Of a stretch of DNA of 10,485 nucleotides, positions 1 through 5,818 are shown piece after piece. Positions within the stretch are counted from its first letter, which is position 1. Each line of letters opens with the position of its first letter. This DNA comes from Pelagibius sp050290145 (GTDB lineage: Bacteria; Pseudomonadota; Alphaproteobacteria; Kiloniellales; Kiloniellaceae), in contig JBNKHC010000207.1 of assembly GCA_050290145.1 (NCBI GenBank), forward strand, positions 1 through 10,485. Direction: 5' to 3'. The notes beneath the pieces are model-generated. The model did not search any database, was not told where the DNA came from, and worked only from the letters and a program-made list of their open reading frames with translations. Made by a program: the position numbers and the translations under genes.

Positions 1-486
1 CACATTCCCCAGGTCGCCGGCTTCTACGAGAAGTTCTTCTTCAAGCCCGGCAACTCCGGCTGGCCGATGTTCCAGACCGCCTACTGCAAGCTGGGCGTCT
101 ACATCTGCTACGACCGCCACTTCCCGGAGGGCTGGCGCGCCTTGGCGCTGGCGGGAGCCGAGTATATCGTCAATCCCTCGGCCACCGTGGCGGGCCTCAG
201 CCAGTACCTCTGGAAGCTGGAGCAGCCGGCCTCGGCCGTTGCCAACGGCTGCTATATCGGCGCGGTCAACCGCGTCGGCACCGAGGCGCCCTGGAACATC
301 GGCAAGTTCTACGGCTCCAGCTACGTGGTCGACCCGCGCGGCGAATTTCTGGTCGAGGCCAGCGAGGACCAGGACGAACTGGTCACCGCCGACATGGACA
401 TGGACAAGGTGCGCGAGGTGCGCAATCTCTGGCAGTTCTTCCGCGACCGCCGGCCGGAGGCCTACGGCCCGCTGACCGAGATCTGA
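1..486 (+). CDS. nitrilase-superfamily carbon-nitrogen hydrolase, probable beta-ureidopropionase (3' part)
   Basis: The reading frame is open from base 1, so the 5' end lies outside the window and about 161 C-terminal residues are visible. The fragment begins HIPQ and continues into VYICYDRHFPEGWR, the nucleophile block of the nitrilase superfamily, with the catalytic Cys encoded at 106-108. The catalytic Glu and Lys of the family triad would lie upstream and cannot be checked. Further family-like segments are NPSATVAGLSQYLW, the AVANGCYIGAVNRVG strand and GSSYVVDPRGEFL. The overall pattern matches enzymes annotated as beta-ureidopropionase, which hydrolyse N-carbamoyl-beta-alanine in reductive pyrimidine breakdown in the cytoplasm. 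N-carbamoylputrescine amidase is the main alternative. No other pyrimidine-degradation gene is in view, so the superfamily is secure but the substrate is inferred. A hairpin follows the stop codon. Confidence 0.85.
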   Translation, partial: HIPQVAGFYEKFFFKPGNSGWPMFQTAYCKLGVYICYDRHFPEGWRALALAGAEYIVNPSATVAGLSQYLWKLEQPASAVANGCYIGAVNRVGTEAPWNIGKFYGSSYVVDPRGEFLVEASEDQDELVTADMDMDKVREVRNLWQFFRDRRPEAYGPLTEI

Positions 487-498
487 GGCGGGCAGGAC

Positions 499-521
499 CA
501 GGGGCCGCGGCGCGGCTCCTG
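499..521 (+). terminator. GC-rich hairpin after the nitrilase gene
   Basis: A 10-bp stem (CAGGGGCCGC at 499-508 with GCGGCTCCTG at 512-521, one G-U pair) closes a 3-base loop, 12 bases after the nitrilase stop codon. No T-run follows, so it may be a pause or RNA-end-protecting hairpin rather than a full intrinsic terminator. The rest of 487-621 shows no gene and only weak promoter-like bases around 553-580. Confidence 0.45.
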
Positions 522-621
522 CATGAAATCCCTGCCATCCGCTGCGGTATCCCTTGTCTTGCCCGACCGCGGTTCTAAATGCGGACAGGTGTGCGATCGA
601 TCAGATGGAAGGACTTGAAGA

Positions 622-1044
622 ATGCGCAGCATGATCCTGGCCGCCGCGCTTGCCCTGCTCGCCGGGCCGGCACTGGCCGGCGGGACGCCGGCGCCGGCGG
701 GCGCCGAGCTCTATTTCGTCTCGCCGCAGGACGGCGCCACAGTCAGCTCGCCGGTCACCGTTCGTTTCGGTCTGAAGGGTATGGGCGTCGCTCCGGCCGG
801 CACCGAGAAGGAAAACACCGGCCACCACCACCTGCTGATCGACGCCCCGGCGCCCAGCGGCATGGCCCTGGATCAGCCGCTCCCGTCCGACGAGCACCAC
901 AAGCACTTCGGCGGCGGCCAGACGGAGACCAGCATCGAGCTGTCGCCGGGCACCCACACCCTGCAGCTGGTGCTGGGCGACTGGAGCCACGTCCCGCATA
1001 ATCCGCCGGTGATGTCGAAGCAGATCACAATCACCGTAAAATAG
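622..1044 (+). CDS. secreted DUF4399 family protein
   Basis: The protein has 140 residues. It starts at ATG 622 behind a good ribosome binding site (GGAAGGA at 607-613, 8-base spacer). Residues 1-19 form a signal peptide (hydrophobic Ala/Leu core, cleavage after ALA), so the protein should act in the periplasm or outside the cell. The mature part has the DUF4399 layout: FVSPQDGATVSSPVTVRFGLKGM at the front, a NTGHHHLLID block (His 68-70), a DEHHKHFGGGQTE block (His 92, 93, 95) and the ending GDWSHVPHNPPV. The clustered His residues suggest metal binding, but no function is established for the family that I know of. It has its own intergenic regions on both sides and looks like a single-gene transcript. 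The family call is from pattern recognition; the role is unknown. Confidence 0.85.
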   Translation: MRSMILAAALALLAGPALAGGTPAPAGAELYFVSPQDGATVSSPVTVRFGLKGMGVAPAGTEKENTGHHHLLIDAPAPSGMALDQPLPSDEHHKHFGGGQTETSIELSPGTHTLQLVLGDWSHVPHNPPVMSKQITITVK

Positions 1045-1076
1045 CCTCCGGAGCGGCCCGCCAGGCCCGTCGGAGG
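1045..1076 (+). terminator. possible hairpin after the DUF4399 gene
   Basis: CCTCCG at 1045-1050 can pair with CGGAGG at 1071-1076 immediately after the stop codon. The enclosed 20 bases contain two GGCC blocks that could extend the structure. There is no T-run. The rest of 1077-1229 has no gene. A TTGACC at 1156-1161 could be a -35 box for the next gene, but no convincing -10 box follows at the usual distance. Confidence 0.25.
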
Positions 1077-1229
1077 GCCGCGGTCCGGCGTTTTGCGCCG
1101 CTCAGGCCGCCGCGGGCGCCGATTCGGCTGCAGATCAGTGAGATAGGGCGGCCGTTTGACCCTTATCCCTAGGTTTGCTAAGCGAATTGAGCTACTTTCG
1201 GTAATTATTGCCTGGCTTGGGGGCCCTTC

Positions 1230-3026
1230 ATGACGACCGATGGCCGGAAGAAGAAATTTGTCATAGAACTGATCAAGCCGTCGCACTACGACGACGACGG
1301 CTACGTCATTCAGTGGGCCAAGGCCTGGGTCCCATCCAATACCCTGTCCAGCCTCTATGGCATCACCCTGGACGTGATCGACCGCAAGCTGCTGGGCGAC
1401 GACGTCGAAGTGGTCCTCAACGGCTACGACGAGACCAACACCATCATCCCGATCGAGGAGATCACCCAGCGCCTGAAGGCGCCGGGCACCACCGGCGTGG
1501 TCTGCCTGGTCGGGGTGCAGTCGAACCAGTTCCCCCGCGCCCTCGACATCGCCCGCCAGTTCCGCGCCGAGGGCCTGCAGGTCGCCATCGGCGGTTTCCA
1601 CGCCAGCGGCTGCATCGCCATGCTGCCGGAGCTGCCGCCGGATCTGAAGGAAGCGCTCGACCTGGGCATCACGCTCTACGCCGGCGAGGGCGAGGGGCGG
1701 CTGCACGAGTTCTATCTCGATGCGCTCAACGGCGAGCTGAAGCCGATCTACAACTACATGAACGACCTGCCGGGCATGGACGGCCAGCCGACGCCTTACC
1801 TGCCGGAGGCCATGGTGCGGCGCTACGGCGGATCGGTTGCCTGCTTCGACGCCGGGCGCGGCTGCCCCTTCCAGTGCTCCTTCTGCACCATCATCAATGT
1901 CCAGGGCCGCAAGTCGCGCTTCCGCGAGGCCGATGACGTGGAGCGCCTGGTGCGCGCCAACATCAAGCAGGGCATCTGCCGCTTCTTCATCACCGACGAC
2001 AACTTCGCCCGCAACAAGAACTGGGAAGCGATCTTCGATCGTCTCGGAGACCTGCGCGAGGAGACCGGCCTGCCGTTCTCCATCATCATCCAGGTCGACA
2101 CCCTGTGCCACAAGATCAAGAACTTCATTCCCAAGGCCAAGCGGGCCGGGGTGGCGCGGGTCTTCATCGGGCTGGAGAACATCAACCCCGACAACCTCAT
2201 GGCGGCCAAGAAGCGCCAGAACCGCATTACCGAGTACCGGGCCATGCTGCAGGCCTGGCGCGAGCAGCAGATCCTGACCTACGCGGGCTACATCCTGGGC
2301 TTCCCGGCCGACACGCCGGAGAAGATCGTCCACGACATCGAGGTCATCAAGCGCGAGCTGCCCATCGACATCCTGGAGTTCTTCTGCCTGACGCCGCTGC
2401 CAGGTTCCGAGGACCACAAGAACCTCTACCTCAAGGGCGTCCCCATGGACCCCGACATGAACATCTACGACCTGGAGCATGTCTGCACCGGGCATCCGCT
2501 GATGTCGAAGGAGGAGTGGCAGGGCATCTACAACAAGGCCTGGGAGCTCTATTACTCCGAGGAGCACCTGGAAACGCTGATGCGGCGCATGGTGGTCAGC
2601 GGCAACAAGCCGGAGCGTATCTGGGCCCACGCCCTGCAGTTCGCCGGCTGTATCCGCTACGAGAAGGTCCACCCGCTGCAGGGCGGCTACTTCCGCCGCA
2701 AGGTGCGCAGCCAGCGCCGCTCCGGCTTGCCGCTGGAATCGCCGCTGGTCTTCTATCCGCGCCGGCTGTGGGAGATGGTCACGACCTACGGCCCCTTCGC
2801 CTGGTTCGCCCTCAGGCTCTGGCTCAAGTGCCAGCAGATCAAGCGCGATCCGGCGACCCAGAACTACACCGACCTGGCGCTGACGCCCGTGGCCGACCAC
2901 GGCGAGGACGAGGAGCTGGAGATGTTCGCCCACACCGAGGCGGCCCAGGCCGCCGTCGCCAAGGCGCACAAGGAGACCGAGGCGCGCGAGAAGCACGCCA
3001 AGCAGGCGGTCGACGCGGCGGAGTAG
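1230..3026 (+). CDS. B12-binding-domain radical SAM protein of unknown function
   Basis: The protein has 598 residues. ATG 1230 follows a G-rich stretch (GGGGG around 1219-1223) serving as a modest ribosome binding site. Residues about 60-170 look like a cobalamin-binding Rossmann domain of the kind found in radical SAM enzymes: a beta strand GVVCLVGVQSNQF, then VAIGGFHASG at 118-127. It lacks the DxHxxG motif of methionine-synthase-type domains, as many members do. The radical SAM core follows, with the cluster-binding CxxxCxxC at Cys212, Cys216 and Cys219 within RGCPFQCSFC. Later come FFITDDNFARNK, VFIGLENINPDNL, YAGYILGFPADTPE and LTPLPGSEDH, all typical of this subgroup. Residues about 500-535 are aromatic and hydrophobic and could touch the membrane. 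The last 30 residues are Ala/Glu/Lys-rich, probably helical. Close relatives are annotated only as radical SAM proteins. Substrate and pathway are unknown, and its neighbours give no strong hint. Confidence 0.85.
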   Translation: MTTDGRKKKFVIELIKPSHYDDDGYVIQWAKAWVPSNTLSSLYGITLDVIDRKLLGDDVEVVLNGYDETNTIIPIEEITQRLKAPGTTGVVCLVGVQSNQFPRALDIARQFRAEGLQVAIGGFHASGCIAMLPELPPDLKEALDLGITLYAGEGEGRLHEFYLDALNGELKPIYNYMNDLPGMDGQPTPYLPEAMVRRYGGSVACFDAGRGCPFQCSFCTIINVQGRKSRFREADDVERLVRANIKQGICRFFITDDNFARNKNWEAIFDRLGDLREETGLPFSIIIQVDTLCHKIKNFIPKAKRAGVARVFIGLENINPDNLMAAKKRQNRITEYRAMLQAWREQQILTYAGYILGFPADTPEKIVHDIEVIKRELPIDILEFFCLTPLPGSEDHKNLYLKGVPMDPDMNIYDLEHVCTGHPLMSKEEWQGIYNKAWELYYSEEHLETLMRRMVVSGNKPERIWAHALQFAGCIRYEKVHPLQGGYFRRKVRSQRRSGLPLESPLVFYPRRLWEMVTTYGPFAWFALRLWLKCQQIKRDPATQNYTDLALTPVADHGEDEELEMFAHTEAAQAAVAKAHKETEAREKHAKQAVDAAE

Positions 3027-3055
3027 CTTTCTTCGTCCGCCCGTTTCCCGATGCG

Positions 3056-3072
3056 TTGCCGCGCCGCGGCAA
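3056..3072. repeat. short palindrome between radical SAM and antiporter genes
   Basis: TTGCCGCG (3056-3063) and CGCGGCAA (3065-3072) form a perfect 8-bp inverted repeat around one base. As RNA it could fold as a 7-bp stem with a 3-base loop and weakly end the upstream transcript. As DNA it could be a protein-binding site. No T-run follows. The rest of the 89-base gap carries only the antiporter ribosome binding site. Confidence 0.3.
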
Positions 3073-3115
3073 AGCGGATAAGAACCCTCTGGGCAGCAGC
3101 TAAAGGGGGGGCGGC

Positions 3116-4381
3116 GTGGAGCTGTCGATATTCGAGCTTGTTGCGATCCTCTTCGGGCTGGTCGCGCTCTTCGGCTACATCAATCACAAGGTCCTGGGCC
3201 TGCCGCACAGCATCGGCCTGATGGTCATCGCCCTGGGCGCCGCCCTGTCCCTGGTGGCCTTCGAGCTGGTCTTCCCGGCGACCGACGTCGATGGGCCGGT
3301 AACCGCCGCCCTGCGCCAGGTCGACTTCGACGACACCCTGCTGAAGGGCATGCTGAGCTTTCTGCTCTTCGCCGGCGCGCTGCATGTCGACCTGGCGGCC
3401 CTGCGCAGCCGACTGGCGGCGATCAGCGCCATGGCGACCCTGGGGGTGCTGATTTCCACCTTCGTCGTGGGAACCCTGGCCTGGCTGGTCTTCGGCCTGC
3501 TGGGCCTGGACATCCCCTTCATCTGGGCCCTGGCCTTCGGCGCTCTGATCAGCCCGACCGACCCGGTCGCGGTGCTGGGCATCCTCAAGACCATCAAGGT
3601 GCCGGCTTCGGTCGAGGCCAAGATCGCCGGGGAATCGCTCTTCAACGACGGCGTCGGCGTCGTCGTCTTCCTCATCGTCGTGGCCATCGCCGCCGGCGGG
3701 GCGCACGCCGAGGTCGGCCCCCTGGAGGTGGCGCGGCTCTTCGCCCAGGAGGCGGGCGGCGGCGCCCTGCTGGGCGCCATCGCCGGCTATATCGCCTACC
3801 GCGCCCTGGCCAGCCTGGACGAACATAACCTGGAGGTCATGATCACCCTGGCCCTGGTGACGGTGACCTACGCCCTGGCCCACGTCATTCACGTCAGCGG
3901 GCCGCTGGCGGTCGTGGTGGCGGGCATCTTCATCGGCAACCACGGCGTCGCCTACGCCATGAGTGAGAAGACGCGCAAGCACCTGCTGAACTTCTGGGAG
4001 CTGCTGGACGAGATTCTTAACTCCCTCTTGTTCCTGCTGATCGGCCTGGAGGTGCTCGTGGTGCGGGTCGACCTGGTCTCGGCCGAGGCGGCGCTGCTGG
4101 CGATCCCCATCGTGCTGCTGGGGCGCTTTTTCGGCGTGTCGATCCCGATCACCCTGCTGTCGCTGGGGCAGAGCTTCACCAAGGGCGCCATTCCGGTGCT
4201 GGTCTGGGGCGGACTGCGCGGCGGCATTTCCGTCGCCCTGGCGCTTTCCCTTCCGGAGGGCCCGGAGAAGGGGCCGATCCTCGCGATCACCTACGCGGTG
4301 GTGGTCTTCTCGATCATCGTTCAGGGACTGACCTTCAAGGCCGTGGTGAAGCGGTCCTTGCGCGGAGAGCAGGAGAGCTAG
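3116..4381 (+). CDS. CPA1-family Na+/H+ antiporter (NhaP-like)
   Basis: The protein has 421 residues. The start is GTG 3116, preceded by a run of seven G (about 3104-3110) that fits the ribosome binding site. The protein is almost wholly hydrophobic, with about 12 membrane segments. Landmarks of the CPA1 cation/proton antiporter family are FAGALHVDL (85-93), ISPTDPVAVLG (about 145-155), GESLFNDGVGVVVF (172-185; the Asn177-Asp178 pair is the expected ion-binding site) and GGLRGGISVALALSLP near the end. It should exchange Na+ (or K+) for H+ across the inner membrane in pH and salt homeostasis. That fits the ectoine genes nearby in suggesting a saline habitat. Cation preference cannot be read from sequence. 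The gene converges on the anti-sigma gene with 7 bases between stop codons, and both stops lie inside a perfect inverted repeat. Confidence 0.9.
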   Translation: MELSIFELVAILFGLVALFGYINHKVLGLPHSIGLMVIALGAALSLVAFELVFPATDVDGPVTAALRQVDFDDTLLKGMLSFLLFAGALHVDLAALRSRLAAISAMATLGVLISTFVVGTLAWLVFGLLGLDIPFIWALAFGALISPTDPVAVLGILKTIKVPASVEAKIAGESLFNDGVGVVVFLIVVAIAAGGAHAEVGPLEVARLFAQEAGGGALLGAIAGYIAYRALASLDEHNLEVMITLALVTVTYALAHVIHVSGPLAVVVAGIFIGNHGVAYAMSEKTRKHLLNFWELLDEILNSLLFLLIGLEVLVVRVDLVSAEAALLAIPIVLLGRFFGVSIPITLLSLGQSFTKGAIPVLVWGGLRGGISVALALSLPEGPEKGPILAITYAVVVFSIIVQGLTFKAVVKRSLRGEQES

Positions 4382-4397
4382 GGGAACCCTAGCTCTC
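4373..4397. terminator. bidirectional hairpin covering both convergent stop codons
   Basis: GAGAGCTAGGG (4373-4383) and CCCTAGCTCTC (4387-4397) are a perfect 11-bp inverted repeat around the 3-base loop GAA. It contains the TAG stop of the antiporter (4379-4381) and, on the other strand, the TAG stop of the anti-sigma gene (4389-4391). Each arm encodes the same ending, Glu-Ser-stop. Neither side has a strong T-run, so it may terminate in a Rho-assisted way or protect both transcript ends. Confidence 0.65.
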
Positions 4398-5033
4398 GTA
4401 ATACAGCTCTTCCACCTTCACCCAGTCGCCGTCACCGGCGCGGCAGGCGATGGCCCGGGACTTCTGCTCAATATCGTTGTCCACCTTGGAGGCCATGTAT
4501 TCCCGGCACCAGTGGTTGGACTTGCTGCGGTAGGTGCGCACCGGGATCACCTGGCCATGGCTGCCGCTGTCGGGGTTCTGCCAGACCACCGGCTGGCCGG
4601 AAGCCGTGTGCTCCAGGGCCTGCTCGATCGCGGCGGCGAGAATCCGCTGGTCTTCCGCCTGACGGGCGGCGATCACCTCCAGCTCGCTGCGCAGCCGGTA
4701 TTCCCCGGCCAGGTAGCCGGCCAGGGTGCCGACCACCGCCAGCGCGATGGCGGCGGCCAGGGCGAAGCGCGGGGAGGGGCCGGCCCTGCGGTGCCGCCGC
4801 GCCCGTTCGGCGAAGCCGCGGTCGATGGCGGCCAGCAGTTCCGGCGGCGGCGGCGCCTCGGCGGCCTCCTGGTATGCGGCGCGAAGCAGGGCGCAGTCGC
4901 CGTGCAAGGCGCGCACCCGGGCCAGGGCCTCGGGATCCTGCATCAAGTGTTCCGCGGTTTCAGCCATGGCTTCTGGCTCCAACTGACCATCGACATAGGC
5001 GTCGATGCTTTCAGGATCGAGACGCTTGCTCAT
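4389..5033 (-). CDS. membrane anti-sigma factor with periplasmic surface-antigen-like domain
   Basis: The protein has 214 residues. Its ATG overlaps the sigma factor stop codon by four bases (ATGA). It has its own strong ribosome binding site (AAGGAGG, complement of 5040-5046, 6-base spacer) inside the end of the sigma gene. Residues 1-75 (IDAYVDGQLEPEAMAETAEHL and following) resemble the cytoplasmic sigma-binding part of anti-sigma factors, but the zinc motif HxxxCxxC is absent. Residues about 90-109 form one membrane helix. A short helical stretch leads to a periplasmic domain (about 145-208) with WQNPDSGSHG, IPVRTYRS, WCREY and IACRAGDGDW. This is the pattern of 17-kDa surface antigen C-terminal domains, with Cys176 and Cys197 placed for a disulfide. 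The same domain occurs in the lipoprotein at 6799-7185. By position and topology it should hold the ECF sigma factor inactive until an envelope signal arrives; the signal is unknown. Confidence 0.8.
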   Translation of the reverse strand: MSKRLDPESIDAYVDGQLEPEAMAETAEHLMQDPEALARVRALHGDCALLRAAYQEAAEAPPPPELLAAIDRGFAERARRHRRAGPSPRFALAAAIALAVVGTLAGYLAGEYRLRSELEVIAARQAEDQRILAAAIEQALEHTASGQPVVWQNPDSGSHGQVIPVRTYRSKSNHWCREYMASKVDNDIEQKSRAIACRAGDGDWVKVEELYYES

Positions 5034-5581
5034 CCCACGCCTCCTTCCAATTGAGTGTCCGGTTGCGGCGACTCCGCGCCGGCGGCGGGGGGGCCTTCGG
5101 ACAGGTGTTCACGCAAGGCCGCTCTCGCCCGGCCCAGGCGGCTGGTCACGGTGCCGATGGGCATGCCGGTGATCGCGGCGACGTCCTTGTAGGAGCGGCC
5201 TTCCACGCAAACCAGCAGCATGATCGTCCGCTGGTCCTCGGGCAGGCGCTCGACGAAGCGGCGGACGGCCTGCAGGGTGGCGCGGTTTTCCTGCTCGCGC
5301 CGGCCGTCGGTGCTGTGCTCCAGCTCGTCGCCCAGGGCCTGCAGCTTGCGGGCGCGCGAAGCGCTGTCGCGCAGGGCATTGCGGTGCAGGTTCTGGGCGA
5401 TGCGATACATCCAGCTGTCCAGCCGGGTGCCGATCTCCCACTTGTCGAGATTGGCGATCGCCCGCTCGCAGGTCGCCTGCACCAGATCGTCCCCATCAGG
5501 GATAGAGCCGGTCAACCCATAGGCGAAACGTCGCAGCTGCGGCAAGACGGCGATCATTTCCTTACGGATGCCCTCGTCCAA
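5030..5581 (-). CDS. ECF-type sigma-70 family RNA polymerase sigma factor
   Basis: The protein has 183 residues. Region 2 spans about residues 10-75, with DLVQATCERAI and DSWMYRIAQNLHRNALRD. Region 4 spans about 103-160, with LPEDQRTIMLLVCVEGRSYKDVA followed by the helix-turn-helix ITGMPIGTVTSRLGRAR. Regions 1 and 3 are missing, as in ECF sigma factors. The start is set as TTG at 5579-5581 because GGAGGG lies 8 bases upstream (complement of 5590-5595). The first ATG, at 5555-5557, has a purine run only one or two bases away. The last about 25 residues are Pro/Gly/Glu-rich and outside the fold. It is co-transcribed and translationally coupled with the anti-sigma factor. It sits divergent from the first Hint gene, so that operon and its own promoter are the natural target candidates. 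Confidence 0.92.
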   Translation of the reverse strand: MDEGIRKEMIAVLPQLRRFAYGLTGSIPDGDDLVQATCERAIANLDKWEIGTRLDSWMYRIAQNLHRNALRDSASRARKLQALGDELEHSTDGRREQENRATLQAVRRFVERLPEDQRTIMLLVCVEGRSYKDVAAITGMPIGTVTSRLGRARAALREHLSEGPPAAGAESPQPDTQLEGGVG

Positions 5582-5589
5582 GCGTTTTT

Positions 5590-5595
5590 CCCTCC
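5590..5595 (-). promoter_or_regulatory. ribosome binding site deciding the TTG start of the sigma factor
   Basis: The complement reads GGAGGG, 8 bases before TTG 5581-5579. This is much better placed than any site for the downstream in-frame ATG at 5557-5555, so the rare TTG start is preferred. A TTG start would keep sigma factor synthesis low relative to the anti-sigma factor, which has a stronger ribosome binding site and ATG. Confidence 0.6.
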
Positions 5596-5624
5596 GCCAG
5601 CAATGCGCGATATACCCGCGATGC

Positions 5625-5629
5625 TGTTC
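5625..5629 (-). promoter_or_regulatory. candidate ECF -35 element (GGAAC) facing the sigma gene
   Basis: The 237-base region 5582-5818 between the divergent sigma and Hint operons has no supported gene. On the - strand GGAAC, the usual core of ECF -35 elements, lies 44 bases before the sigma factor start. About 16 bases later the sequence is CGCG, which is not a clear -10 match. Autoregulation is common for ECF sigma factors, but the element is only a candidate. Confidence 0.3.
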
Positions 5630-5694
5630 CCCAACGCTCTGACAACACCCGGGCGGGCACTTTCATCCGGCCGAATCGGACAATATTGCGCTGC

Positions 5695-5699
5695 GGAAC
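5695..5699 (+). promoter_or_regulatory. candidate ECF -35 element (GGAAC) facing the first Hint gene
   Basis: GGAAC on the + strand is followed by an AT-rich stretch with six T and then TTTCGATGATGG. CGAT lies 12 bases after it and GATG 16 bases after it, so the -10 box is uncertain. It points at the Hint operon starting at 5819, with about 120 bases between. No good match to the same motif was found before the second Hint gene. Confidence 0.3.
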
Positions 5700-5818
5700 A
5701 ATTTTTTCTTTCGATGATGGACGGAATCCGGATGAAAAGACAATCTTGAGGGTTGTAGAGGTACCCGGGCTCCCGAAAACATGAGCCTGGCCCACTGTCG
5801 ACCAAGGGACCCATTGCG

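Noticed and set aside
873..2996. Very long open frame on the - strand (707 codons) opposite the radical SAM gene
   Set aside because: It is the complement of a strongly family-matching + strand gene in GC-rich DNA. Its product is rich in Leu/Val/Gly/Arg without any recognisable domain, and it runs through an intergenic region.
2864..3982. 372-codon - strand frame opposite the antiporter
   Set aside because: Product is Gln/Asp/Gly/Arg-rich low complexity with no domain; the antiporter on the + strand is clear.
5562..5795. Small - strand frame in the divergent promoter region
   Set aside because: It overlaps the start of the sigma factor in another frame and has no recognised sequence features or supporting ribosome binding site.
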